Shown one piece after another: positions 26,560 to 34,490 of a DNA stretch of 55,646 nucleotides; the stretch's first letter is position 1, and the number at the start of each line of letters is the position of its first letter. This stretch comes from Hymenobacter lapidiphilus (GTDB taxonomy: Bacteria > Bacteroidota > Bacteroidia > Cytophagales > Hymenobacteraceae), in assembly GCF_013377885.1 (NCBI RefSeq), contig NZ_JABKAU010000031.1, positions 1 through 55,646 of the forward strand. Reading direction: 5' to 3'. Made by a program: the position numbers and the translations under genes. The notes beneath the pieces are model-generated. The model was not told where the DNA came from, made no database searches, and saw nothing but the letters and a program-made list of their open reading frames with translations.

Positions 26560-27219
26560 TTAACAATTGATAACGGGTTGATTTTGCGGCGCGGCTACAC
26601 GGGCCACCACGGCATACAGCGGGTCGGAGCGGCCGGGAGCGGGGCTGCGGTCCAGCAGGGTGATGGGCTGCCAGCCACCCGCTTCTTCCAGGAAACGCTG
26701 CACCAGCGCCAGGTGCCCGCGGTCGTCGAGGGCGTGCTAGGCGGCAATGGCTTTGCTGGGAAAGCAGCGGTTGGAAAACGTGATGACCAGCGGCGCGCCG
26801 GGCCGCAACACGCGGGCCAATTCGCGCAGCACCGCCACCGGCTGCGTGAGGTAGTCGATAGATACGCAGATGGCCGCACCGTCGAATTCCTGGTTTTGAA
26901 AGGGCAAGGTGGGCTGCTCGTTCAGGTCCTGCACCAGGTGGGCGCTGAGGCGTGGGTTGGCGCGCAGCTCGGCCGCGTTCATGCCCAGGCCCACCACGCG
27001 GGGGTAGGCAATTTCGGCGGGCAGGTGGCTTATCCAACTGCTCATCAGGTCGAGCAGGGCACTGTTGGGCGGGAAATATTCGCGGTAGAGTTGCGTGACG
27101 GCGGCAATGGCGGCATCGTCGATGTGCGCGACAAAGCGCGGGTGATGGTAGAATTCCGCGTCGGGCGTTTCGTCCTGGCGGCGGAACAGGTCGGCGGAAA
27201 ATGGCGAAGTGGGGTCCAT
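26560..27219 (-). pseudogene. SAM-dependent methyltransferase broken by in-frame TAG
   Basis: From ATG 27219 the frame encodes 160 residues of a class I methyltransferase-like protein. VVGLGMNAAEL serves as the SAM-binding glycine loop, and FDGAAICVSIDYLTQP and LRELARVLRPGAPLVITFSN are the later family motifs. A TAG at 26737-26739 then interrupts it. The same frame continues after the stop with good protein text (HALDDRGHLALVQRFLEEAG, then SDPLYAVVARV) to a TAA at 26560-26562, restoring a normal length of about 219 aa. Family members usually have Trp at that point (KAIAxW), so TGG to TAG is the simplest explanation. A second possible start is at 27267. The shortened product may be inactive; a sequencing error cannot be excluded. 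Confidence 0.8.
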
Positions 27220-27413
27220 GAGAAGGTCCTGCGGGATTGGGGGAGTTGGCAATGGGGCTGAGTGCAAAATGGCTAACCGGGCGCTTGGGCCAATTCAAAA
27301 TACTGGCGTGCCGCACCCTCATTCCACGTCCTAACAACCAATGATAGCGACAATGGGTTGAGGTTTATCCGGCACCTGAAGTAGCACCCGGCCCGGCGGC
27401 CGGCGGTTTTATT

Positions 27414-27421
27414 TACCTTTG
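27414..27421 (+). promoter_or_regulatory. Bacteroidota-type -7 promoter element of hemF
   Basis: TACCTTTG matches the TAnnTTTG element of Bacteroidota housekeeping promoters. It ends only five bases before the hemF ATG at 27427, so transcription would begin at or next to the start codon. A clear -33 TTG was not found in the GC-rich stretch upstream. Confidence 0.6.
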
Positions 27422-27426
27422 CCTTG

Positions 27427-28440
27427 ATGCCCGATTTGCCCGCCTTCGACCTCGCCCCCTTCCCTGTTCCGCCCACCGGCCTGCCCCGCTTCCGCGACAC
27501 CGTAGAAGCCTGGATGCGCCTGTTTCAGGACTGGCTCTGCCAGCAGCTCGAAGCCACCGACGGCACTGGGCGCTTCCAGGAAGATGCCTGGCAGCACCAC
27601 AGCGGCGGCGGCGGCCGCTCGCGGGTGCTCACCGAAGGCACCCTCATCGAGAAAGGCGGCGTGAACTTCTCGGCTGTGGAGGGCCGCATGAGCGACGCAG
27701 CGGCCCGGCAGCTGCTCATGCCCTCACCCGACTACTTTGCCACCGGCGTGAGCGTAGTGCAGCACCCGCGCAGCCCGCTGGCCCCCATCTCGCATATGAA
27801 CGTGCGCTACTTCGAGGCCGGCAACGGCGAGGCCTGGTTCGGCGGGGGGCTCGACCTGACGCCGATTTACGTGGATGTGGCGCAGGCCCGCTGGTTTCAC
27901 GAGCAGATTGCCCTGGCCTGCCAGCAGCATCAACCTTGCTACTATGCCCGGTTTAAAAAGTGGGCCGATGAGTATTTTTACCTGCCCCACCGCCAGGAAA
28001 CCCGCGGCGTGGGCGGCATCTTCTTCGACCGCCTCATCGTGGGTCAGGAGGCCGATGCCGAGAGTCTGTTTGCTTTTGTACGGGCCGTGGGCGAAGTGTA
28101 TGGCCGCACCTACTGCGCGTTACTGCGCCGCAATGCCGGCCAGCCCCACACCGCAGCCCAGAAGCAGTGGCAGCTGGTGCGCCGCGGCCGCTACGCCGAG
28201 TTCAACCTGGCCATCGACCGGGGCACCCGCTTCGGCCTCGAAACCGGCGGCCGCACCGAAAGCATTCTGATGAGCCTGCCGCCCCAGGCCGAGTGGCACT
28301 ACAACCTGCAGCCTGCCCCCGGCTCGGCCGAAGCCACCACCCAGCAATGGCTGCGCCCCGGCCTCGACTGGCTGAACGCCCAGGCCGAAACAGGTCCGAC
28401 TACCGACCTTCCTGCCACTGAAACCGCCGGCCAGTGCTAG
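27427..28440 (+). CDS. hemF: Oxygen-dependent coproporphyrinogen III oxidase
   Basis: HemF decarboxylates coproporphyrinogen III to protoporphyrinogen IX in haem synthesis, using O2. The 337-aa protein carries the family signatures in order: FQEDAWQHHSGGGGRSRVL, EKGGVNFSAVEG, HMNVRYFEAG, WFGGGLDLTPIY, YYARFKKWADEYFYLPHR, RGVGGIFFDRL, and near the end RGRYAEFNLAIDRGTRFGL with GGRTESILMSLPP. Its length is normal. ATG 27427 is preferred over the TTG three bases upstream. The -7 promoter element directly before it suggests a leaderless or nearly leaderless mRNA. The stop codon overlaps the GTG start of the PAP2-family gene, so the two are translationally coupled. Dependence on haem links it loosely to katG nearby. 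Confidence 0.97.
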   Translation: MPDLPAFDLAPFPVPPTGLPRFRDTVEAWMRLFQDWLCQQLEATDGTGRFQEDAWQHHSGGGGRSRVLTEGTLIEKGGVNFSAVEGRMSDAAARQLLMPSPDYFATGVSVVQHPRSPLAPISHMNVRYFEAGNGEAWFGGGLDLTPIYVDVAQARWFHEQIALACQQHQPCYYARFKKWADEYFYLPHRQETRGVGGIFFDRLIVGQEADAESLFAFVRAVGEVYGRTYCALLRRNAGQPHTAAQKQWQLVRRGRYAEFNLAIDRGTRFGLETGGRTESILMSLPPQAEWHYNLQPAPGSAEATTQQWLRPGLDWLNAQAETGPTTDLPATETAGQC

Positions 28441-29024
28441 AGCAGCTGCAGGCCCTAGACCGCTGGCTGCTGGTGGCGGCCAACGCCAACCGCTCGCCCG
28501 CCCTGGATAAGTGGATGGTGTTTTTCACTGAGCGCTTTGTGTGGTTTCCGGCGTATTTCGTGCTGCTGGTGGTGCTTATCTACTTCTATGGCCGCCGTGC
28601 CCGGCTGCTGCTGCCGCTGCTGGGCGCCAGCATTGCCCTGGCCGACGTTGTTTCCAGCCGCCTGTTCAAGCCCTACTTCGCCCGCCTGCGCCCCTGCCAC
28701 GACCCCGACCTGTCGGCCACGCTTAACCTGGTAAACGGCTGCGGCGGGCAGTTCGGCTTTCTGTCGTCGCACGCGGCCAATGCCTTCGCGCTGGCCGTAT
28801 TCATGACCATAGTACTGCCTCGCCGCTTCCGGGTGGCCAAGTGGCTGCTGTTTGCCTGGGCTGTGGTAGTTAGCTACAGCCGCATGTACCTGGCCGCCCA
28901 CTACCTCACCGATGTACTGGCCGGAGCCCTGCTGGGCTCGCTCACAGCCTGGGCCTGCGCCGTGGCCTACCGACGACTAGCGGCTCGCTGGTGGCCTCGC
29001 GAAACCGCTGCCGAGGCGGCTTGA
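28434..29024 (+). CDS. PAP2-family membrane phosphatase
   Basis: This 196-aa integral membrane phosphatase of the type 2 phosphatidic acid phosphatase family has the three catalytic motifs: KPYFARLRP (KxxxxxxRP), LSSHAANAF (variant of PSGH with the catalytic His) and SRMYLAAHYLTDV (SRxxxxxHxxxD). About five transmembrane helices are visible (for example FPAYFVLLVVLIYFYG). Likely substrates are lipid phosphates such as undecaprenyl diphosphate or phosphatidic acid. The GTG start at 28434 overlaps the last seven bases of hemF, and no ATG alternative exists nearby, so translation probably depends on hemF. Confidence 0.9.
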   Translation: MLEQLQALDRWLLVAANANRSPALDKWMVFFTERFVWFPAYFVLLVVLIYFYGRRARLLLPLLGASIALADVVSSRLFKPYFARLRPCHDPDLSATLNLVNGCGGQFGFLSSHAANAFALAVFMTIVLPRRFRVAKWLLFAWAVVVSYSRMYLAAHYLTDVLAGALLGSLTAWACAVAYRRLAARWWPRETAAEAA

Positions 29025-29189
29025 AGTAGCCTGATTGGCTGAGAGTGGCGATTGTGCTTCGCCCTTAGCATTGTGAGGGGCATCCTGGGAAAGTGAGCGG
29101 GTGCTAGCAAACCGACCAAGTAGAACTGCTTTATTCGAACAGCCGCGGATAACTGAATATTTCGGCAGCTAGGCCCCAGCGTCCCCCCA

Positions 29190-29867
29190 TCAGCACGGAA
29201 ACCAATTTTCAACCTTAATCAATTTCCCCTGGTCGAAAATGAGCCACAGCTCTCCATCCGCTGTTTGCCCGTTATCAAGCAAGTAGGTAAAGCTCACCTG
29301 CTGGAAAGCCGCCGATTCAGCGGCGGGGCCAACGGTTTGCGCCGCTTTTGGAAATACCCGGGCCATATCCTGCAAGGTGGTGCGCTGGTTCAGCAGCAGC
29401 TTCCCCAACTTACCGTGAAAACGCCCGCTACGGACGTCCATGGTGGCTAACACGGCCTGCTTATCGGCTACCTCGTATTGCGTGCCATCATAGTACCACA
29501 TGTCGCCGGGCAGCGTGGGGTTGCCGTCCAATGTGCTGCCGCACTCTACCACGCCCCGCGCCACGCTATCGGGCTGGCCCAACTGCCGAACAAGCTGCGC
29601 CACGGAGAGTTGCTCAGACGGCAGCCCTTCGACAACCAGCATTCCGGACCTTATTTGCTCCGTCTGAATGCCTGCCGGTACTGGGCGGGCAGCAGAATCG
29701 TTCGTTTCGACCAGGCTGACCGGGCTGGGCTCGCTTGGCTGAGGACCTTCCATAGACATATACACCTTGGGTGCCTCCATTGCGGCGGCCGGGGAGGTAG
29801 TATCTGACTGACAGGCGGTCAGGCCAGTTGCCATACCCAGGACCATCACGAGCAACTGCTTTTGCAT
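29190..29867 (-). CDS. Hypothetical lipoprotein
   Basis: The 225-aa product starts at ATG 29867, giving the signal MQKQLLVMVLGMATGLTAC with Cys19 as the lipid site. A longer start at 29909 is less likely. A Ser/Pro/Ala-rich linker follows, then a domain from about residue 75. In it, LSVAQLVRQLGQPDSVARG and ECGSTLDGN...DMWYYDGTQYEV suggest a small beta-rich fold similar to BamE/SmpA-like outer-membrane lipoproteins. That likeness is only a visual impression. The mature protein has Cys residues at both CGST and the C-terminus (WFPC), which may form a disulfide. Function unknown. Confidence 0.7.
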   Translation of the reverse strand: MQKQLLVMVLGMATGLTACQSDTTSPAAAMEAPKVYMSMEGPQPSEPSPVSLVETNDSAARPVPAGIQTEQIRSGMLVVEGLPSEQLSVAQLVRQLGQPDSVARGVVECGSTLDGNPTLPGDMWYYDGTQYEVADKQAVLATMDVRSGRFHGKLGKLLLNQRTTLQDMARVFPKAAQTVGPAAESAAFQQVSFTYLLDNGQTADGELWLIFDQGKLIKVENWFPC

Positions 29868-29949
29868 AACGACGGTAGATAGAGGGTTTTGTTGAATTGA
29901 ATAGAACATTGCGCCCTAAATATCAGCGTAAAACCACTACCAAACCAAC

Positions 29950-30513
29950 ATGCCACCACGCCGTTTTCTTTTCCTGCTGGGCAGCACCCGCCGCGCTGGC
30001 AACAGCGAGCTGCTGGCCCGCCGCGCCGCCAGATTTCTGCCGGCCGCGACGGAGCAGCAGTGGCTGTTTCTGCCTGATTACACGCTGCCCCCGTTCATTG
30101 ACCGCCGCCACGACGAGAGCTACCCCGCTCCTACTGCCGGCCCCGAAAAAACGCTACTCAACGCTACGCTGGCCGCTACCGACCTCGTGCTGGTATCGCC
30201 GCTCTACTGGTACGCCCTCTCCACCCCCGCCAAGCATTACCTGGACTATTGGAGCGCCTGGCTGCGGGCACCGCAAATCGATTTTCGGCTGCAGATGCAG
30301 GGGAAAACCTGTTGGGCTGTGGTAGCCGGAAGTGGGCCCGCCCCCGAAGCCCGACCCCTGCAAGAGGCGCTGCAACTCACGGCCAGCTACATGCACATGC
30401 CCTGGGGCGGCTACCTCTACGGCAACGGCTCGCGCCCCGGCGACGTGTGCCAGGACGCAGTGGCTTGGCAGGCCGCGGAAGCACTGTTCGCTTCCCCACC
30501 AAATCAGAAGTGA
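29950..30513 (+). CDS. NADPH-dependent FMN reductase / flavodoxin-fold oxidoreductase
   Basis: The 187-aa protein has the flavodoxin-like fold. The N-terminal FMN-phosphate loop is LLGSTRRAGNSELLARRA. A later strand-loop DLVLVSPLYWYALSTPAKHYLDYW corresponds to the conserved P-x-Y-W/N segment that contacts the isoalloxazine ring. Members use NAD(P)H to reduce FMN, quinones or xenobiotics; the substrate here is unknown. It is convergent with the serine hydrolase gene (10-bp gap) and divergent from the lipoprotein gene. Confidence 0.88.
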   Translation: MPPRRFLFLLGSTRRAGNSELLARRAARFLPAATEQQWLFLPDYTLPPFIDRRHDESYPAPTAGPEKTLLNATLAATDLVLVSPLYWYALSTPAKHYLDYWSAWLRAPQIDFRLQMQGKTCWAVVAGSGPAPEARPLQEALQLTASYMHMPWGGYLYGNGSRPGDVCQDAVAWQAAEALFASPPNQK

Positions 30514-30523
30514 AGCCCACCTT

Positions 30524-31579
30524 TTACTTTATCAGCCGATACAGCGCGTCGCCGATTGTTTCCAGGTCGCCGGTATCGGTGTTGCAGAGGATGATAAGGG
30601 CGGTACTGAAATCGGGACTCGTGAGCAGCACCGAGTTGAAGCCCTCAATGCTGCCGCGGCGCTCCAGCACAGGTTGGCCGAAGGTGCGGTTGTTGTAGAA
30701 GAAGCCAATAGTAGGCTGGCCCCGGGCGTAATCGACGTAGGCGGATTGCTGGGGCCTGATGAGCAATTGGGCGGTGGTTTGGGACCGGAGCAGACGGTTG
30801 GTACGCAGGGCTTCTACAAGTTTACCCAGGTCTTCCACCGTCGAGTACACGGCCCCCGCGCCGGCGTAATTCGACAGCTCCCGTGCGTCATTTTGCAGCG
30901 GCTTAGCCTGGCTATCCTCCCCGAAAGTGTAGTTATGGTAGCCAGAAGCCAGGTTGGCAACAACGCGCTGGTCGGTTAGCACGCCGGTATTACGCATGCC
31001 CAGCGGAGCCAAAACGGCCTCCCGCAGCAGCTCGGGGTACGGCCGCCCCCCGACTACTTCCAGCACCCGGGTCAGCAGCACGTAATCGACGTTGTTGTAG
31101 TTGAATCCGGGTTTTGGTCTGGCTTCGTTACGCCGCACGTGGGTCCGCACGAAATCTGCCGGACTCAGGCGGCTGGCGTAGGCGGTTGCCGGCTCGTTTT
31201 TCAGGCCCGAATAATGCGTCAAGAGGTCCAGCAGCGTTATGTCGTGGCAGTCCGATGGCAGATCGGGCAGGTAAGCGGCGGCTTTGTCGGTTAGCTTTAG
31301 CCGGCCCTGCTGCTGGAGTTGCAGCGTCAGCAGAGCCGTAAACGTTTTGGTCATCGACGCAATCGGAAACCGGGTGCTGTCGGTAATCGGTACGGCAAAC
31401 GGCAGGTTGGCGTAGCCTTTATGGATGCGGGCTACCACCCGGCCGTTCTTCACTGCCAGCACCGTTCCGTTGAAACGGCCGGCCCGGTGTTCCGCCGTCA
31501 GCACCGAATCGAGCAGGCGGTTTTGGGCCCCGGCGGGCCGGGCCAGCAGCAACGGCAGCAGTAATAACAGGTAGCGCAT
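30524..31579 (-). CDS. Serine hydrolase, class C beta-lactamase-like family
   Basis: This 351-aa exported protein has a signal peptide (MRYLLLLLPLLLARPAGAQ) from ATG 31579. The catalytic SxxK is SMTK (in RFPIASMTKTFTALL), and the second motif YxN is YNN (PGFNYNNVDYVLL). The third motif (HxG/KTG type) may be in the C-terminal ERRGSIEGFNS segment. Such proteins can be D-aminopeptidases, esterases or peptidoglycan-active enzymes, and true beta-lactamase activity should not be assumed. It is monocistronic by position. Confidence 0.9.
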   Translation of the reverse strand: MRYLLLLLPLLLARPAGAQNRLLDSVLTAEHRAGRFNGTVLAVKNGRVVARIHKGYANLPFAVPITDSTRFPIASMTKTFTALLTLQLQQQGRLKLTDKAAAYLPDLPSDCHDITLLDLLTHYSGLKNEPATAYASRLSPADFVRTHVRRNEARPKPGFNYNNVDYVLLTRVLEVVGGRPYPELLREAVLAPLGMRNTGVLTDQRVVANLASGYHNYTFGEDSQAKPLQNDARELSNYAGAGAVYSTVEDLGKLVEALRTNRLLRSQTTAQLLIRPQQSAYVDYARGQPTIGFFYNNRTFGQPVLERRGSIEGFNSVLLTSPDFSTALIILCNTDTGDLETIGDALYRLIK

Positions 31580-31663
31580 AGAGCCGGGAAGATACAATGG
31601 TCGCGCCTACACTGCCGCAGACCTGAACCCCTGCGCTATGCTCTGACAGCGGTGCATAAGCCC

Positions 31664-32254
31664 CTACTTCCCCAGCAGTTTGGCCACGTACTTGCCCACG
31701 ATGTCGAACTCCAGGTTTACCTGGTCGCCGGGGCGCAGGTCCTGGAACGTGGTGTGCTCGTAGGTGTAGGGAATGATGGCCACCGAAAAGCCGTCGTCGG
31801 TGCTGTTGAAGCAGGTGAGGCTGGTGCCGTTGATGCAGATGGAGCCTTTCTCGACCGTGACGCGGCCCGGGCCGGATTCGTGGCGGAAGCGGTAGAGCCA
31901 GGAGCCGTTCTGGTCTTCCACCGAATCACAAGTGGCCGTCAGGTCGACGTGGCCCTGCACGATGTGGCCGTCGAAGCGGCCGTTGGCGGCCAGGCAGCGC
32001 TCCAGGTTCATGCGGCGGCCGGGGGCCCAGGTACTCAGGTTGGTCTTTTGCAGCGTTTCGTCGATGGCCGTGACGACGTGGGTGCCGGCGGCGGCATCCA
32101 CGGCAACCACCGTCAGGCACACACCATCGTGGGCCACGCTCTGGTCGATTTTCAACTCCTCAGCAAAGCCGGAAGCTACGGTGAAGTGAATATTGGTGCC
32201 CTCGCGCCGAACGGCCGAGATAGTACCCAGGGTTTCAATGATGCCGGTAAACAT
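31664..32254 (-). CDS. ribE: Riboflavin synthase alpha subunit
   Basis: The 196-aa enzyme turns two 6,7-dimethyl-8-ribityllumazine molecules into riboflavin plus a pyrimidine. The N-terminus MFTGIIETLGTI is diagnostic. The two homologous lumazine-binding barrels each carry the family text, with GVCLTVVAVD in the first and CINGTSLTCFNSTDDGFSVA in the second, and the connecting GHVDLTATCDSV. Its length is typical. The ATG is directly abutted upstream by the left arm of the inverted repeat that flanks the GxxExxY pseudogene, so its original promoter may have been displaced. No FMN riboswitch was recognised in the 50 bases before it. Confidence 0.95.
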   Translation of the reverse strand: MFTGIIETLGTISAVRREGTNIHFTVASGFAEELKIDQSVAHDGVCLTVVAVDAAAGTHVVTAIDETLQKTNLSTWAPGRRMNLERCLAANGRFDGHIVQGHVDLTATCDSVEDQNGSWLYRFRHESGPGRVTVEKGSICINGTSLTCFNSTDDGFSVAIIPYTYEHTTFQDLRPGDQVNLEFDIVGKYVAKLLGK

Positions 32255-32255
32255 A

Positions 32256-32304
32256 AATCACAGATGGTGCAGATGAAGCCGCGGATAGCGCAGATTCGTG
32301 CTGG
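32256..32304. repeat. 49-bp inverted repeat, left arm of GxxExxY cassette
   Basis: AATCACAGATGGTGCAGATG...CGTGCTGG pairs with the right arm at 32821-32869, with one mismatch in 49 bases. It starts one base from the ribE start codon. Confidence 0.9.
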
Positions 32305-32364
32305 TTTGAGATGAAAAGGATTCGTTTTGATGAGAAATACGTCCGGAGAAAGACGGCCTGCTGT

Positions 32365-32751
32365 TCAGGTAGCGTGCCGGGTATTGACGAAGCGTTTGTA
32401 GGTGAGGCAATGCTCACCGAAGTTTAGGAGCAGCGCTATTTCAAGTTGATAGGCATGCAGGTAGTTCAACACCTGCGCGTGGTGCAGGCTGGTAATTTCG
32501 GTTAGCGCTTTAAGCTCGACCAATATCATTTTCTCCACCAGAAAATCAACCCGGCGGCTCCCAACATGTTCGCCGCGGTAAAGCAACGGCAGTTCCAACT
32601 CCTAATCAAAGGCTAAACCAATTTCCCGCAGCTCAATGGCCAGACAACGCTGGTACACTACCTCCGGAAACCCCAGGCCTAGTTGCGTATGCACCCGCAT
32701 AGCTGCCCCAATAATCTTTCCGGTCAGTTCCTTATGCTTATAATCGTCCAT
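32365..32751 (-). pseudogene. GxxExxY-family (PDDEXK-like) gene broken by in-frame TAG
   Basis: From ATG 32751 the frame gives 49 residues (MDDYKHKELTGKIIGAAM, then GLGFPEVVYQRCLAIEL with the GxxExxY motif). A TAG follows at 32602-32604. The same frame then continues ELELPLLYRGEHVGSRRVDF and LVEKMILVELKALTEI, including the D...ExK nuclease-like residues, to TGA at 32365-32367. Without the TAG it would be a full-length member of about 128 aa. The stop replaces a polar codon, most simply CAG or GAG. These proteins belong to the PDDEXK nuclease superfamily and their role is not established. The gene is enclosed by 49-bp inverted repeats, so the whole 32256-32869 unit resembles an inserted cassette. 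Confidence 0.85.
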
Positions 32752-32820
32752 ATCAGAAGTGCATTGCCAATACAGAAGAACGAATCTGTGCTACCTGAAC
32801 GAATCCAATTTATCCAGAAT

Positions 32821-32869
32821 CCAGCACGAATCTGCGTTATCCGCGGCTTCATCTGCACCATCTGTGATT
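32821..32869. repeat. 49-bp inverted repeat, right arm of GxxExxY cassette
   Basis: CCAGCACGAATCTGCG...CATCTGTGATT is the reverse complement of 32256-32304 with one mismatch. It ends exactly against the TAG stop of the sugar transferase gene (32870-32872). A weaker match (GGATTCGTT on both sides, about 15 bp further in) extends the symmetry. Confidence 0.9.
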
Positions 32870-34282
32870 CTATTTACCGCGGCCCTCGATGATGATTTTG
32901 AGCGTGTAGAGCAGCACCCGGAAGTCCATCGCCAGGCTCATGTTTTCGATGTAGAGAATATCGAACTTGAGGCGCTCCACCATCTGGGCCACGGTTTCGG
33001 CGTAGCCGTACTTCACCTGGCCGAGGCTGGTGAGGCCGGGGCGCACGCGGTGCAGGTGACGGTAGTGGGGCGCAATCTGCACGATCTGGTCGATGAAGAA
33101 GCGGCGCTCTGGGCGGGGCCCCACAATGCTCATATCTCCCTTAACTACGTTCCAGAACTGGGGCAGCTCATCCAGCCGCACCTTGCGCATGAAGCGGCCC
33201 CACTTGGTGATGCGCGGGTCGTGGTCGGATGATAGGGCCGGGCCCTGCCGCTCGGCATCAACATACATCGAGCGGAACTTATAGATGCGAAACGGCACGG
33301 CATTTCGCCCGATGCGTTCCTGCGAGTAGAACACGGGCCCCGGCGAGGAAAGCCGCACCATCAGGGCCGTGAAGGCGTACACCGGCCAGGCCAGCAGCAG
33401 AAACAGCAACGAGCCCACCACGTCGATCAGGCGCTTAGCCACCTGTTGCCACAGCGGCAGCAGATCCTGCTTGATGTCGATGAGCGGGGTGCCGAAAACG
33501 TGGCTAACCTTCACCGAGCCCAGCAAAATCTGGTAGAGGTCGGGCAGGATGCTGATACGGGCGGGCGTGCCATTGAGCAGCGTCAGAATTTCCTCGATGA
33601 TGCGGTGCTCGCCGGGTTCAATAGCAATTACAATCTGCTCCACGTTCAGCTCGCGCACCAGGTCGGGCAGCCGGCGGTACGAGCCCACATCGGGCAGCTC
33701 GTCGGCCAGCTCGGCGCAAACACTGGGCCCCAGCGGCGCGAAACCCACCAGCCGCAGCCCCAGGTGGCGACCGGTGCGGCCCAGGTCGCGGCCGGTGTCG
33801 CGAGCCAGAGCGCCCGAGCCCACCAGCAGCGTATTGAAGCTGATAACGCCGCCACGCACCAGCTGCTGCACGCTGTACACGGCCCACAGCCGCAGCACCG
33901 CCGTGATAACGAAATGCAGCAGGAAGTAGGCCGAAATGGTTTTGTAGTAGCTGCGGTAGTTCTGCACGCCCTGGTCGTCGAGCAACAGTACGAAGAAAAT
34001 GAGCACTGCCCCCAGCACCGACACACGGACCAGCCGGATAAGCTCACTCAGCCGCGACTTGCGAAAAATATCGTTATACTCACCCAGCAGCGCGTACAGG
34101 CCCGTCCAGAAAGTAGCAATCAGCAGCGCGGCCCCCACCAGAAAAGCCGGATCGGGAACGGCATCGGCGGCGAAATGGTAGTCGGCGTCGGGGCTGATTT
34201 CGCGCAGCAGGTACTTGCGCACCAGAAAAAAGCACATCCAAGCCAGCAGCGCCGCCAGAAAGTCGGCGCTTATCAGCTTCAT
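32870..34282 (-). CDS. Polyprenyl-phosphate sugar-1-phosphate transferase (exopolysaccharide initiation)
   Basis: The 470-aa membrane enzyme transfers a sugar phosphate from UDP-sugar to undecaprenyl phosphate, the first step of exopolysaccharide or lipid-linked glycan synthesis. The start is ATG 34282; upstream codons to 34435 are less protein-like. Four N-terminal membrane helices come first, then a nucleotide-binding-like domain (TLLVGSGALARDTGRDLG). Another helix (DVVGSLLFLLLAWPVYAFTA) and the bacterial sugar transferase domain follow, with KFRSMYVDAE, RKVRLDELPQFWNVVKGDMS and IVGPRPERRFF. The layout matches the EPS polyprenyl glycosylphosphotransferase family. No other EPS genes are in the window, so this is probably an isolated initiating enzyme. 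Confidence 0.92.
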   Translation of the reverse strand: MKLISADFLAALLAWMCFFLVRKYLLREISPDADYHFAADAVPDPAFLVGAALLIATFWTGLYALLGEYNDIFRKSRLSELIRLVRVSVLGAVLIFFVLLLDDQGVQNYRSYYKTISAYFLLHFVITAVLRLWAVYSVQQLVRGGVISFNTLLVGSGALARDTGRDLGRTGRHLGLRLVGFAPLGPSVCAELADELPDVGSYRRLPDLVRELNVEQIVIAIEPGEHRIIEEILTLLNGTPARISILPDLYQILLGSVKVSHVFGTPLIDIKQDLLPLWQQVAKRLIDVVGSLLFLLLAWPVYAFTALMVRLSSPGPVFYSQERIGRNAVPFRIYKFRSMYVDAERQGPALSSDHDPRITKWGRFMRKVRLDELPQFWNVVKGDMSIVGPRPERRFFIDQIVQIAPHYRHLHRVRPGLTSLGQVKYGYAETVAQMVERLKFDILYIENMSLAMDFRVLLYTLKIIIEGRGK

Positions 34283-34490
34283 TTTTTGGAGAGTACGAAT
34301 CAAGAGCGAAGCAGGTAAGCGGTTCAACCGGCAACAAAGCTGAGTATTCTGGCCCGGAAGGCCTAATTTTACGCTTCCGCCTGTCCCAGCCCCGCTGCCG
34401 GGCCGGTTTTTTCGGAGCGGCATAAAGGTAACCAATACCCGTTAGCCCGCTCCGGTGCCACCCGCGCCCGTCGCCTCTACCCCGCCACCT

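Noticed and set aside
26560..32751. Genetic-code change with TAG read as an amino acid
   Set aside because: Several intact genes (hemF, pcm, the GNAT gene, the sugar transferase) end in TAG at normal family lengths, so TAG works as a stop here; two broken genes are better explained by decay.
32683..33232. Plus-strand frames across the GxxExxY cassette and sugar transferase end
   Set aside because: They cross the repeat arm and the antisense of the sugar transferase C-terminus; no protein-like content.
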